Origin: Ornithodoros turicata | Lineage: Eukaryota; Arthropoda; Arachnida; Ixodida; Argasidae | Direction of reading: 5' to 3' | Assembly (NCBI RefSeq): GCF_037126465.1 | Contig: NW_026999348.1 | Location: forward strand, 682,001 to 746,000 | DNA: 64,000 bases | Shown here: positions 10,332-21,637 of the stretch, one piece after another | How positions within the stretch are numbered: the first letter of the stretch is position 1 | Layout of the letters: each line of letters begins with the position of its first letter | The notes under the pieces: generated by a model | The model's database searches: none | The model's input: only the letters and a program-made list of their open reading frames with translations | Told to the model about the DNA's origin: nothing | Program-made: the position numbers and the translations under genes

Positions 10332-11268
10332 TCACGAGATGATGACTGCTTCGTCGTCATCACAAAGATTTAACAGGCTGCCCCACGCGGCTGGTCGTCG
10401 ACCAATGCTGGTGTTGCCGACGGCATGAGCAAAAATAACGCCACGCAGCGGTGAATCTGGCAGCCACGGCGGAGCTTTTGGCACTAGTTGGGATTCCGCT
10501 GGCTTCCAATGTCGGAGTTCACTGATGACTGTGTTCTTCTGCCTAGAAGCCTTCAGATAAAATGTATTCCCAACAGTATCGGGAAGGAGGCCATCATGGT
10601 CTTGTACAATTTTTGATGTAGGTGGTGACTGCTGATCGTACAGTTCGTTTTGCATTCGTGGTACCTCTGATAGTGCTACTATTACTGATAGTACTATTAC
10701 TGAGCTCAAATGACCTTCTCACGCCGACCAGTCGTCCTCTGTCACCATTTCTCTTCTGGGTGGGCACTTGCCATCAGGTACCTTGGTCCTTCTTTCTTCT
10801 TCATTGTAATCCGCTTTCGACAGTTATGTCTGCCGTTGAGAGCAACATGCTGGCCGGCGTTTCCGCTCCCTGTCCTCCATCGTTTGCTTCGGGTCGTATG
10901 TCCGAACCTGTATACGGCTTGTTGACTCCCTCCCCTTGGTTGAGCTGTCGTTCCACGTACCGGCTATTTTGAACTGCTAGCTGCACAATCGTCTGATGCC
11001 TTTCTGAAGTCTTCTGTTCTTCAGGCTGTCCTTTTGCAGGATGAGACGTTTCGAGGATGTTTCCTCTGAATGCTTCACCGATCTGATTGATCGTTTTAGG
11101 TTCTTCACGTAGTCTGTCCGTAGGCCTCTCAGCTTCCGCCTGAGTTATCGTTCCGGGTGGTATACAAAAGTACGTCGCTTGCGTAGTGCGTAGTTCCAAA
11201 GCTGTACGTGGGTGAGTACAGTCTTGGATCACTATATCGGGGTTGAGATGTTGCTGTCGGCCTGGCAT
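10332..11268 (-). other. Two unrecognised minus-strand open frames
   Basis: Frames at 10801-11268 (155 codons, Gln/Glu/Thr-rich, hydrophilic) and 10332-10709 (125 codons) have no motif I recognise. They sit between two LTR-like fragments and could be remnants of an LTR element's gag on the minus strand, or chance. No start or splice evidence favours expression. Confidence 0.2.
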
Positions 11269-11995
11269 CTAGCAGGTGAAGTTGATAAAAGTGAGGTCCG
11301 GCTGCTGTACTATGTCGTGCGCCGCTGTACTCTCCATTCTCAAAATAAAGTTGTTATTGTTTGGCTTCCTACCATCCCAAATTTCACAACGACCACTATC
11401 ATCGTGCAGCAACGTCCGCACACCTGCTCAAGACAGCAGCTAGAAGATGGTGCTAAGGCCCGCTTATCGTGAGTCACCGAGCACATCTCTCCACATGGGG
11501 CTCGTAATAGGAGGCTACGCTCGCCTCTTCTGACCCGGCACCCTTCACGGTACGCCGTGGTCCCGCACTCTTCTCCCGGCCTCCACGTACTTCGCAATGT
11601 CACCCGCGGGCATCACCCAGCGACAGTTCGATGAGGAACACGCTCCACTACCGGTCTCGGTACGTCGCTGTCCTTACGCCCTGACGCCGCGCATGCGTTA
11701 GCTCGGCAACGCTTCCTGGAAGACGCTCGCGGAAATGCTTCACGCTGCCCCCATCGTCCTACTACCACCTGACACGACGTGAGATGATCAGTGGCGCAGC
11801 AGCACGACGCACAGCGCGCTACATCGCCAACGAACGTCCACGCCCGCTGTCCTACCGCGCCCGCTGCCACCAACCCAAGCCGTCTGCCAAGCTGCTGTTA
11901 TTCCTTCGTCAAGCCTTCGTCATTCCTCCCGTTTTAGTATCGACGCGAGCCTCAGCCTCTCAACCGCAAGCGCAGCCCCGCGCCTGAGGTGGGGA

Positions 11996-12415
11996 GTGAT
12001 GTGGACGACCAAGAAGACGTGCCTCTGCTAGCGCGCGCTATACTGTGCCTGCCAGCCAGTTCTACCGGCGCAGTCCTAGCGTACATCTGTCCACTGGGAC
12101 ATTCCATCATCGCGGCCGTCGTGTCTTTTGGAGCTTAGTCTAGCCTATTATTGGAGCTTTATGTGATTCTCCTCTCGAGATATTTCAAGATTGCTGATCC
12201 TGTACAGTTAGTTAATTATGAAGCTGTGCTACACTGAAGTACAAATAGAGAATTGTCATATCTGCATTTGAATATATAGGACTAGTTTGTAAGTACTTTC
12301 CTTGTTGTCATTTATATTTGCACGAGGTCCCAATATTGCTGATTGATGGAAAATGTAAATAAAGAGATCTATTTACTTGCCAATACACAAGTGTCATCTT
12401 TTCTAATGAGATATT
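11996..12415 (+). mobile_element. Candidate 3' or solo LTR
   Basis: A purine-rich tract GAGGTGGGGAG immediately precedes TGATGTGGACGACC, a typical polypurine-tract/LTR-start arrangement. An AATAAAGAG polyadenylation-like signal lies at about 12357, near the presumed end. The upstream GC-rich 11600-11990 stretch is open on the plus strand (a 67-codon frame ending at 11987) but has no integrase motif I can name. No partner LTR identified. Confidence 0.35.
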
Positions 12416-12419
12416 CTCT

Positions 12420-13374
12420 GTTAGGACATAAAAGTTGTAATGATGGTAGTGTTTAGCATTTTTTTTTTTTCTGTGACTTCACATATATTCACTGTTATTC
12501 GTGTGCACATGTATGACAAGGAAGGTACAGCACGTGCATAAAAAATAATTTCGTATGAAGCCACACATTTGATCCAGAAGATTTGATGATGCATTACATA
12601 ACACATATCCAAGCAACATGCCATGTCCAAGCAGCTACATGATAAATATTAAATACGAAGCGATGTGTGCAATAATTCCTGAGAACAGAATTAATTCAGA
12701 GGCGGACCACTGATGTCACCCGTGACGACACTCACATAAATTGCCTCTACCACTTTTACGCCCCATGGGATGAGTTGTGAGTTGAAATAGCACTCTACAG
12801 AGGGAAAAGGTGAAACCGCTTATTTGATTTCTAGGACCTATGCTATGTCCCAACTCCTCAGGCCCCTGAAACAACATTTGTAAGTGGCAATATGTGCGCT
12901 GGTATTTCTTTTGTGCTTGCAAGGCGTGCAACCACACGGCTTTTGGAGCTTTCGTGTGCATGTTGTTGTGCTCATAATAGACAAAATCCAGATGTTAGAC
13001 AGGAAGTGCAGTAGCTTGTAGCGTGCCACACGACACAGAATGACATGGGAGTGTGTGATTCAAAGAAACCTTCTGGAAGGTGCACAGAATGCCACAAAAA
13101 GTTTAATATCTGATTGGTATCTTGTTTCGCGTCGCTTGTCGTTCATAGTATCGTCGACGGTGTTACAAATCGTACGTAAAACTTCTCCCGCAGCATTATG
13201 CGGTTTCTCATATACATAGCACGCTTTTTTCCTGAACGTTGTCGGCATTCCGTTGCTAAGACGTCGATAGAAACATCAGTCAATTTCCTAAGATACTTGA
13301 CCCTACACTGGACAAGTGCTGTAAAAGGGCTAACGCTGACACCAGTTGATACAAACTGCTCGAGCTTACAAAGC
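12420..13374. other. No gene recognised
   Basis: A+T-rich sequence with short frames only. A poly-T run near 12461. Nothing I can assign. Confidence 0.45.
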
Positions 13375-13690
13375 ACAAACGACGAATTCCAGTCACAACA
13401 TGAGACAATTGATATTCTAAGGCTCGGACACATACAAGGGACAAATACATTCACAGCCTCAAGGTGCCTAAGAAATTAATGATGAAAGATGGAAGCAATT
13501 GAAAATGTTAGACAGCTGTAGGACTCGAACCCACATCTTCTGGATTACCGGTCAAGGGCTCTACCAATTGAGCTAAGCTAACACACCTCCCCCAGCGACT
13601 TCCAAGGGTGCGTCATCTGAAGGGACGAACCAACAACTCTCTGAGCCCTTTCACTCTTACATTTTTCTCACTACACATGTCGAGGCTGAG
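13375..13690. mobile_element. Composite tRNA-like/Penelope-5' unit, copy 2
   Basis: 13375-13480 reads in the + frame as a degenerate version (HETIDILRL...) of the RETDVLRLE segment seen at 8417-8497. It is followed by the same junction, CCTAAGAAATTAATGATGAA, and then the antisense tRNA-like module (13500-13580), GCGACTTCC and a GGTGCGTCATCTGAAGGGAC block shared with 7780-7805. The order of parts is identical to copy 1, so this is a genuine composite repeat and not a chance neighbourhood. The anticodon arm is broken here (CTTGA against TCCAG). Confidence 0.65.
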
Positions 13691-13835
13691 ACGACAAGAG
13701 AGTCTGGAGGGAAGGTAGCATTTTTAATAACCGGCTAGGTTGATTGGTGAATCGAATATTTCGATTCTCGTGCTGGGTAGCGCTGACGTAAACCGCGCAC
13801 TGGTGGATTGCGGCTGACGATGCGACCGCTAATTA

Positions 13836-13915
13836 CACATTCATATGGTGGTATCGAAGCGAGCGGCGTCTGTTGAACATGAGACAATTGTGTTCGAGTC
13901 CTACAGCTGGCTTAC
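13836..13915. repeat. Rearranged fragment of the composite unit
   Basis: ACACATTCATATGG and GCGGCGTCTGTTGAACATGA match 8372-8420 of the composite unit. The sequence then switches abruptly to TTCGAGTCCTACAGCTGGCT, the tRNA-like B box and 3' part in the opposite orientation to the other copies. This is another fold-like rearrangement. Confidence 0.5.
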
Positions 13916-14328
13916 CTTCAGTGAGTTCCTTCCTTCATCCAGTCACAATATCGCACAGAACTTGTTTCACGTATGAGTTCACAGCAGCTGCACTGTTTAC
14001 TAATCGCTGAATCAGCGGAACCCGCCATCTTCAGGCACAGATACGTGAAATGCGTGAAGCCACGAAAAGCCGTATACCTGGAATCCACCGACAAGTACGA
14101 AGGGGCGTACACGTCACAGTGCCCGTTCGGGTGCATGTACGTCATAAAACATGGCTGCGCCGATGTGCGATTCGGAATGAACTATCTGTTTCTTTGACAT
14201 GGTACTGTACCGAACTGGGAGAACGAAAGTGCATTTTGAGTGTTGCTGTTTTGGGTGAGTTGGATGTGAGCTTTCAGAATATCACAACCGTTTCAACTAT
14301 GTAGGATATCGGCATAGCTGACCTTTAA

Positions 14329-14610
14329 TCCACGTACCACCATTTTAATCTCTGTGTCGACCGTGTAAGTTAATCTTGATGGCACCACTTTTATTATCTC
14401 CACCATGGATTTTAATCCTCGCGCCACCACTTCTAACCCGTGTACGATGAAATTTTATCCACATACTGCAATTTTAACCTTTGTACGGACCGTGTAACAT
14501 AATCTCGATGCCGCAACTTTTAATATTTCTCCCAAGGATTTGTATCGTCGCTCCACCACTTCTAACCCGTGTACGACAGAATTTCATCCACGTACCACAA
14601 CTTTTAATCA
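14329..14610. repeat. Tandem repeat, 129-bp period, about 2.2 copies
   Basis: Units start at 14329, 14458 and 14587 with TCCACGTACC or TCCACATACT. Each contains ACCGTGTAA and the conserved block CCACCACTTCTAACCCGTGT. The spacing is exactly 129 both times. No coding frame runs through it. Confidence 0.85.
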
Positions 14611-14672
14611 TACCATAAAATTTAATACGAAGTAGCGACATCCTTTCTGTATTCACCTTATTGGGTTTTAAT

Positions 14673-15884
14673 CAGGGTGTCGAACCGAACCCGAACCCGA
14701 ACCGAAAACCGTACCCGAACCGTTATTTTTGCCGGAACCGAACCCGAACCCGAACCGAAATTTTCATGACACTGTTGAACCCGAACCGGAACAGAACCGT
14801 AAAAAATAATAGCGGTAACCGGTTCGCAACAAAACGGTTCGGACATAAAATAAGTCAGCATAAGAGTTCCTCTCTATCCCCGAACGAAGACACATTGGTA
14901 TCATCATCACGCGCCTATATCATAAATTTCAGAAATGTTCACCTAGCAGTCAGACGACGACGTATAGTAAGTATACTTTCAGCGTCGTTTTAACATGTTG
15001 AAGCGCAGTTGTCCTTGTGAGTGCCGCGGCTAGCGCCCCACGCACGCGGTGCGGCGTCTACTCTTCAGAGACCAGGTGCCACGCGGACGAATGAAACACG
15101 AATGGAGTAGGCCAGTCATATAGCTCTACAGGACGAATATGTGATCAAATAAGCGCCCAAGATTTCCTTTTACACGTGAGCAGCACAAATTAAACAAGTC
15201 AGAAACATGAGAAGTGGAGAAGGAGCGTACGCAGAACGGTGCCTGTTTGATTGGTCGTGCTTTGAAAAGTAAATGTGGTTCTGCTTATTGGTAGCGCAGT
15301 TGTGTCGTCGTGACACATTGCCGTTGTGTTGTGGATTAACAAGTACACTGCTGTGACCTCGGACACAGTAAGGCTTGCAGGCTTATTTTCGACATGCTTC
15401 AGTACGGTTTCAGATCGATTCACGCTGCGAAGGCAGTTTGCCGGCAAGTACTGTCGTCTATGTTACGCTGTCCATCTTATTAGGCTTCCTTTAAGTGTAT
15501 CTTGCTGGCACTGTGCGTGTGAAAAAAGATATTTTGGGAACAGAAAGTAGCAGGACTACACCGCTTCAACAGCGTGAACTCTAGTTGCAATAAGTGTTCA
15601 TCCATTTCTCATTTCTCTCACTAAAGGGCTACCTCACCGCTAGAGACGTCAATGCAGACAACAGCAGTAAGCTATTAGCCACGCATTTCCTGATAAAAGC
15701 AGTTTTATGGAACATATATAACGGAAGCGTTGAACCGGTTCGCGAACCGGTTCGGGGCTGCGAACCGGTTTGCGAACCGGTTCGATTTCTGGACTGGCCG
15801 AACCGGAACTGAACCGGAACGAAATCAAAACAACGCGAACCCGAACCCGAACCGAACCCGTATTTTTTGCGGTTCGACACCCTG
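14673..15884. mobile_element. hAT-like non-autonomous element A, with GAACCC/GAACCG iterons
   Basis: It starts CAGGGTGTCGAACCG and ends with its inverse, CGGTTCGACACCCTG. It is flanked by a perfect 8-bp duplication GTTTTAAT (14665-14672 and 15885-15892). TIR sequence plus 8-bp duplication fit the hAT superfamily. Both ends carry about 150 bp of iterated GAACCC, GAACCG or CGGTTC, all pointing inward. Length 1212 bp, and no transposase frame inside. The small frames reading NPNPNRK or RVRVRV are translations of the iterons. Confidence 0.85.
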
Positions 15885-15892
15885 GTTTTAAT

Positions 15893-18404
15893 CTATAATA
15901 AACCGGTATTACCTTTAAAATTTGCCTTACTACACGACGTCTGAAGCACGTGCATCTTACCGGAGGATTCAACTGGTAATCTTTAGAAACTGTTTAAAGC
16001 TGCAAGCACTCATTGTGTCGCGTTTCATGACTGTTTGATTGTTAATAAGAGGCAACTGCCGACAATCGCTTGAGCGGCGAGTCCCAAACAAAGTACCCAC
16101 CGTCCATTACTCTACCGTATTCACCGTCCATTACAAAGTACTAATCCATTAGAACGATATACTGATAACGATTTCCTGGAAGGATCATGACTTATTGCTG
16201 AACTATGCGACATGTGTCTAAAGATGAACTATCAAAGACTCTCCTGTAGGAGGTTCATTGCAAAGACAGAGATTCACCAGACATTTGTATGGATTGTATC
16301 TTGCTGTTGCGCATAACGTATGCCACATACTTCTCACATATTTCACTCAATGTTTGCTCCAAATGGCACAAAAAGACTCTGTTTACATATGCTGTTGTCA
16401 CATGCAAAGCTTTAGATTATTACGTGTGTCATGAACAGAGCACCTGACATTTCTATACCACGAGAAGTCTGGAACACATGTTTACCATGTGAGTCAATTG
16501 TTTGTCTCTGCCTGTAACCTCTGTTGCAAAGCTCGTCTACCATAACTTACTTTGCAGATCTGTCATCAAGTAGCGGGGCAAACAACACCAAAAAGTTGCT
16601 CTTTGCAAGGAAACTGTCGAACGCAGCTGAAGCACTTGAGCTAGTATTCTCGACTCCAATGAACTCCAGGTGGCGCCCCGAACTTCGAAGATGGCGGACG
16701 TATGGAGGTCCCACGAGAAAGCCGGCGTAGGGAGTGCGGTGTGGTTTGTTTGTTGGTTTGTGGTCACTTTGTGATACACGCAACTTGACATGTTTCATGA
16801 AAATGGAATCGATTATGTCTGCTAGTCATTTCATAATGTGCAGTTCAACTCAAATAAGTAGGCAGATAGTTTCCGTCGTCCGGGTTTGTTTTCACACGTC
16901 GAGAGTCGAGCGAACAAAGTGGCATTTTAGAATCTAAGAATACAAAGCAAGGACCAGTTTTAAAAGAAGAGTGACATAACATGTGTTTTACAATCTGTAT
17001 TAGTAGTCTGCAAGCAATACCATTGAGTTTCACCTCTGCTAGTCCCATATACCAGTATTCACCAACGTCCTTAAACTATTGCTTTAGTGACGTCGGGTTT
17101 AAATCGATCACGTGAGACTTTCGTTCGCCAATCCTGGATCACCACCCCATGTTCTACCACCTGCTGCTGTGAAGCCTACGACACCGCACATAGCGAGCTT
17201 CCTCCACAGCGCATACGCATTTCCCTAGAGTATGCCTGAAGCGATGGTGGCCGATAGGCCCAATCCCCGGTTCACAAAGAATTTTTCATCAAATTGGGTA
17301 AGTTGTGATTGATCTAGTTACTAGAGGTGCCCAGGAGACGGATTTTATCACAATGCGACGAATATTTGTCTGGAATATTCCATTTCGATCATCCACCCAA
17401 GCTGCTTAAACTGGTGGTTTAAGCCCTATGTATTTGAATGGGACGTATTTCAAACTAGTGGAGGGTCTACTTTAACGTCGGTCTAAGTACGTTGCAACTA
17501 CTGTGAACGCGGGTGCTGAAAAAAACTATCTTAGAGTGGCTGTGGTAGGTGATGTTGCACTAATTCCAAGTGAACTGGTAAAAATTAAGGACAATTGTTT
17601 TAGAATTGTTTTAAATGCACGGTTAGTAAAGAAGACGGCGTAACGCTGGTAACGCTTGACCAGGGGCACGAAATGCGGCAGTTGTGTTGGAAGGCGCTAT
17701 TGCGAACTCTTGCTTGGCAAACGTGAAAAAACACCGTCAAAGTGTGGTCCAAGAGAGCGATATCGACATGTGCCACTGGACAAAATTCATATACCAATCC
17801 AAGGGACCGAGAGAGCGTGCGGATGACTGAACGTCAATGTGCATCTTGGAAAACACAGTATAAGTTGTGCTGGCGCTCATTATGAGTGTCATCTCCTGTG
17901 ATGCACACTGTAAGCGCCCCCGTCATTGTACAGTAAGAGCAATAACATGTTTGACGGTTGTTGCGAGCCCCGATGGAGAAATTGACGGCCCGTATCCCCT
18001 GGCATGTTTATCAACCATCCCCATATCTCTTCCTGGTATCATCTCTTCGCAGCGTGTCTAATCTCCAGGCATATTTAACAGCGCAGTGGGACCGACCATA
18101 AAGTGCATTAGCGTCTTGCGGCAGCTGTGCGGATACTATCGAGGCAAGGAGATATTGCATGTTGTTGCACTACACCGAACACTAAATTTGGGCTGATTTT
18201 ACGGATCAAGATTATGCAAATATCGGAACAAAAGCGAACGATGTTCCAATTTCCCCTGGATTTCACATGCAAGCATCGATGAAACTGAAATGTATGCTTT
18301 ACTTCAGCATGCCACAGCACAACAGACCAATGAGGAACAGTTCTTCAGGTATCGTGTTACTGCCGCTACATTAGAAGACATTCAAAGAGACAGCTGCTTA
18401 ACCC
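15893..18404. other. 2.5 kb without a recognised gene
   Basis: Short frames only. None shows a known domain, consistent splice signals or length above about 85 codons. No repeat ends found. Confidence 0.5.
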
Positions 18405-19040
18405 CTGTCACACGGCAAATTGAATGTCATTCCCAGCGAATGACATTCGTTGCGTGCCACACGGTGAAATCAAATGGCAATACATGGGAATAACATTCGC
18501 CCAATGAGTTCGCTGAACTCATTCGCTTGTCCCTCTCGTACCGACAGCGTAGCCTCGCAGCAGAGAGGTGGCAGAAACAACAATGATAAACCGTTCGAAG
18601 AAATGAAAGACATCCGAAAAGTTGTACGCCAATATTTAGTCACGAATTTGATAACATTCGACACGAAGAAGGGAAGACTAAACACTGTTTTTCGGAGAAC
18701 TACCCTTGTTACCAGTCGCCACGTTGCCAAGTGTGGTGTAGATAGGCTTCTTAGTTGTCTTTCCTCGTGGTACTTGGCCAATTAGGTGACTTTGAAAAAG
18801 CAACGATTTTGTGAACTAATCTAACGCTAGCCTTAGTTGCTCATGCGCCAAAAAAAACCGAATCATCATCATCATCATCATCATAATCTAACGCTTGGCT
18901 AGTTCCGAGCAAAAGAAGTAAAAGTAAAAACTAAGGTGTCTGTAAAATGGTTCACATGTTCGCCTCTGGTGTCTTAATTATCGACACTGACATCGTTTGC
19001 GAATGACATTCCGTTTCTTCGTGTAGTTCGGGTTGTGCCT
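18405..19040. mobile_element. Possible small inverted-repeat element
   Basis: The left part holds TCACACGGCAAATTGAATGTC and a local hairpin (GAATGTCATTCCC...GAATGACATTCG). Near the right end (18997-19030) GAATGACATTCCGTTTCTTC mirrors it. Ends are imperfect and no target duplication is clear. A 103-codon frame at 18474-18785 has no recognisable domain, and an (ATC)n run lies at 18865-18890. Confidence 0.35.
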
Positions 19041-19269
19041 GAAAGACAACCAAGCTAAACTCTACACAGGATATAAACATGAAGCAACATGTACAAAGTA
19101 TGCACTCTTACCCTTTTTAACATCGTAGTCCAACATGCCCAACAAGATGTTTCACGTAATATAATAAGCAGGGTGCAGGTAATATACAAGCAGGTACCCG
19201 CGGCGGGGCACGGACTGCGGAGCAGCGTTCTCGCGCGTACAGTTTGCGCACGCGATAACATTTCGTGTT

Positions 19270-19966
19270 TCCGCACTTCCTTCTCTTTCCAGGGCACCTA
19301 AGAAGACATATGGCCCCTCAACGCCTGACGGCGTCCACTCCAAGCCTAGGGGCAAGCGTGTGGGAGCGCCCCCGGGAAAGACCATGGCGAGACCTGTTGC
19401 CCAGGCCCCCCCGACGCGGCACTCCGTCGCCACTTGGACAGCCCTCGTCGGGGACGAGACGGCTTGCTTCGTCTCGTCGCGACGGTGGCGCGACCACTGC
19501 GCGGAGCCGACCCTGGGTCCGTGGCTGCCACCTTCCGCGGCCGCCTCCTGTCGGACAGGCACCCCTCGGAGCCTCCAGCAACTTACACCGAGGAGGAGGC
19601 AGGCCGCCCGTGCCGATCGTGTGGCGGCCTCGTCGTCCACCTGGCCACCCACGTCCAGGGCGAGCGACACCGCGCCGCCGAGGCTTCCAGGGCGGCATCG
19701 TCAGCGGAGCCGCCCCCCCCCCCCCCAGCTGCCGCCCCGCCAGCAGCAGTGCCGAATCCGGAGGACGCCATCGCAGCTGCAGTGCGGGTGCTACAGGCGT
19801 TTCGGCCGTAGCTCCTGTGCCCAGTGGACCGCCCTCCCCTCTCTGCCGCCGTCAGCAACCCGATGCCCCCCGTCTCCAAGGCCCTGGACCCCCCCGGATT
19901 TGAGCAGGAGCTCATGGACTTTTTGGGGGAACCCCCCGCGTCGGGGCCTTAAGTGGGGGGGGGGAG
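19270..19966 (+). pseudogene. GC-rich coding remnant with a short Cys-His motif (LTR-element internal region?)
   Basis: A markedly GC-rich island with overlapping long frames on both strands. The most protein-like is the + frame at about 19434-19811: PCRSCGGLVVHLATH gives C-x2-C-x5-H-x3-H, a short zinc-binding-like motif, followed by an Ala/Pro-rich tail. It ends shortly before a purine tract and an LTR-like sequence, so it may be the 3' end of a retroelement's internal region. I cannot name the protein. The other frames here look like shadows caused by GC content. Confidence 0.35.
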
Positions 19967-19968
19967 CG

Positions 19969-20210
19969 TGGTGACCCGGTCGCGAGGAGGGGGCGGCCCT
20001 TTGTCTGAGGCCCCCCAACCTTCTCAGCTGCCCTCCGGGCAGGTTTTCTTCCACTGACCAAGATCGCCGCACGTGCCGTTCTGTCGCTCGGATTGGGGTC
20101 AGTGGGAGGTGAGGCGGGAGGGAGCGACGGGAAAAACGGGACATTCGGGACCGGAGCAGCGCCTGAGGAAGACCTGTACGAGAGGAATAAACTATGTAAG
20201 TTACATTCCA
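19969..20210 (+). mobile_element. LTR-like sequence with purine tract before and primer-site-like motif after
   Basis: The run GTGGGGGGGGGGAGCG directly precedes TGGTGACCCGGTCGCGAG. About 240 bp later come an AATAAACT signal (about 20187) and an ending ACATTCCA, followed within three bases by TGGTGTCAGAGTC. A purine tract upstream marks a 3' LTR, whereas a primer-binding site downstream marks a 5' LTR. Seeing both suggests a single LTR joining two internal regions, or a chance match. Confidence 0.4.
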
Positions 20211-20938
20211 GTCTGGTGTCAGAGTCATCTCTTGGTTGACGGCGGGGAACGTACTGGTTACTTAGACCACAATCCGGTGGGGAAGGCTCCTTGCAGGAGC
20301 AAATCCCACAAAATGAGGTGGTTGAACGTTATGTGAAGGTGGTTTAAACGTCTTGTTAATACGAAACGCAACGGCTTTCGGAACGGATAGCTATTTAAGC
20401 AACTTGTTATCTTTGTTAATGGGGAACATGAACGCGCCATGCATTACGGGGACAGACAGAGAAGTTGTCCCCGTTATGCCTGGCGCGCCCATGGTTTCCA
20501 TCAGTAATTACCAACTACGCCAGTTTCTCACTGTCTTATAAGTAGTTTATTACTTCAGTTCATATTTGGCTTTGAAGCAACCCCCTATTTGTGTTCGTTT
20601 TCGTCGTACATTTCATTGTGAACCGACGTGTTTTACTATAGTTTTAAAGGGACCGAAAAGTGAATATAAACCTATCGAAACTGTATGTTCAGTGAAAAGC
20701 TTGTACCTCCTAAAGTTCAAATTTCAAAGAACTCCACTGAAATCGCTGTAGTTTTTTTTTTAAATCGAATTTTCGATGATTGCATGTCTAGGTACCTAGT
20801 AAGAAACCGGCAGTTTCTCAACAATGGCATCACACCGCGCCATCTGTCGAGGACGCATGTAATACGCGCGCTTCCAGTCGCCAATCCGGTGAAAATGAAA
20901 GTGGCTGTGAGCGTCTGCAGCCACTTTGTACGTCGAAA

Positions 20939-21637
20939 ATGTCGAGCCTCCCGAACCTGAGTGCGCTAGAACTCCGCATTCTAGAACTATCGCGCGCACA
21001 GAACTTCTGTTCGTACGATAGCATGCCGGAAAGTGTGTGCGTCGCAGCAGAAGATTCATCATCCTCAGATATACCGGAGTCACCGCCGTCCTCACCAGGA
21101 TCTGATCGTGCCGGGAACGCGGACTGGTTAGTGAAATTTATATGTAATAGGAAGAAGCACTTGTGTAAGGTGAAACAAGCGCTGTTTTTTCGTTGTGCAG
21201 GTGTTCTTGCGGGAAGTGCAAACCGATGGATACCGCGGACGAGTGTTTGTGCTGCCGGGAGGTAGCGAGCGTCTGTAAAAAGGAGACGATCAACTGCATT
21301 ACAGACAACGAATATTTCGAGATACTCTGCCTCGACACTGAAATTCTGCGAGTGTCTTTTACAAACATCTGAGAAACTGAACAGTATGACGGGGGGACAT
21401 ACGTGACAGCGCCGTGAACAAGTGAGTGTCTATGCGCTACTTGAACGACAAACTGAATGGAGAAACCTTATTTCTGCAGGAAATTCCGTTAAATTCTCCT
21501 ATCGGCAATTCCCAAGGTGGATATGTGGTGGTCTGGGAAAGCACCATAGGAAGATTCTTCCTGCCCGCGTTGCGTATGCCATTAGGGATGCTTTTCCATC
21601 AGATGTGTATAAGGGCTTTGAACCTGCACACTTGTAA
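20939..21637 (+). CDS. P2X7-type C-terminal (ballast) domain protein, 3 exons
   Basis: Exon 1 (20939-21126) starts MSSLPNLSAL and is Ser/Asp/Pro-rich (DSSSSDIPESPPSSPGSD). The donor is GTTAGT and the acceptor TTGTGCAG. Exon 2 (from 21201) begins inside a Trp codon and reads WCSCGKCKPM, DECLCCREV, then CITDNEYFEILCLDTEILRV. Exon 3 (21480-21637, acceptor TTTCTGCAG) reads FSYRQFPRWICGGLGK, RKILPARV, IRDAFPSDVYKGFEP, then stop. Order and spacing match the cysteine-rich cytoplasmic domain of vertebrate P2X7 receptors, which also occurs alone in many invertebrate proteins. There is no channel part, so this is not a receptor; its function is unknown. Oddities: the usual Cys after ILPS is Arg here, and the exon 2 frame meets TGA at 21371, so the exon 2-3 junction is unresolved or the copy is decaying. 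Confidence 0.8.

Noticed and set aside
10622..10972. Plus-strand hydrophobic frame of 116 codons
   Set aside because: Low-complexity leucine/valine run from a TACTATTACTGATAGTAC-type stretch, no signal-peptide logic or homologous motif, and overlapped by longer minus-strand frames.
14680..15880. Telomere-like or interstitial telomeric repeats (GAACCC)n
   Set aside because: The motif is not the arthropod TTAGG type, points inward from both ends of a TIR element with an 8-bp duplication, and belongs to the hAT-like element.
19152..19974. Several overlapping long frames on both strands
   Set aside because: The region is strongly GC-rich, which removes stops by chance. Only one frame has a motif of any kind, and the rest are shadows.
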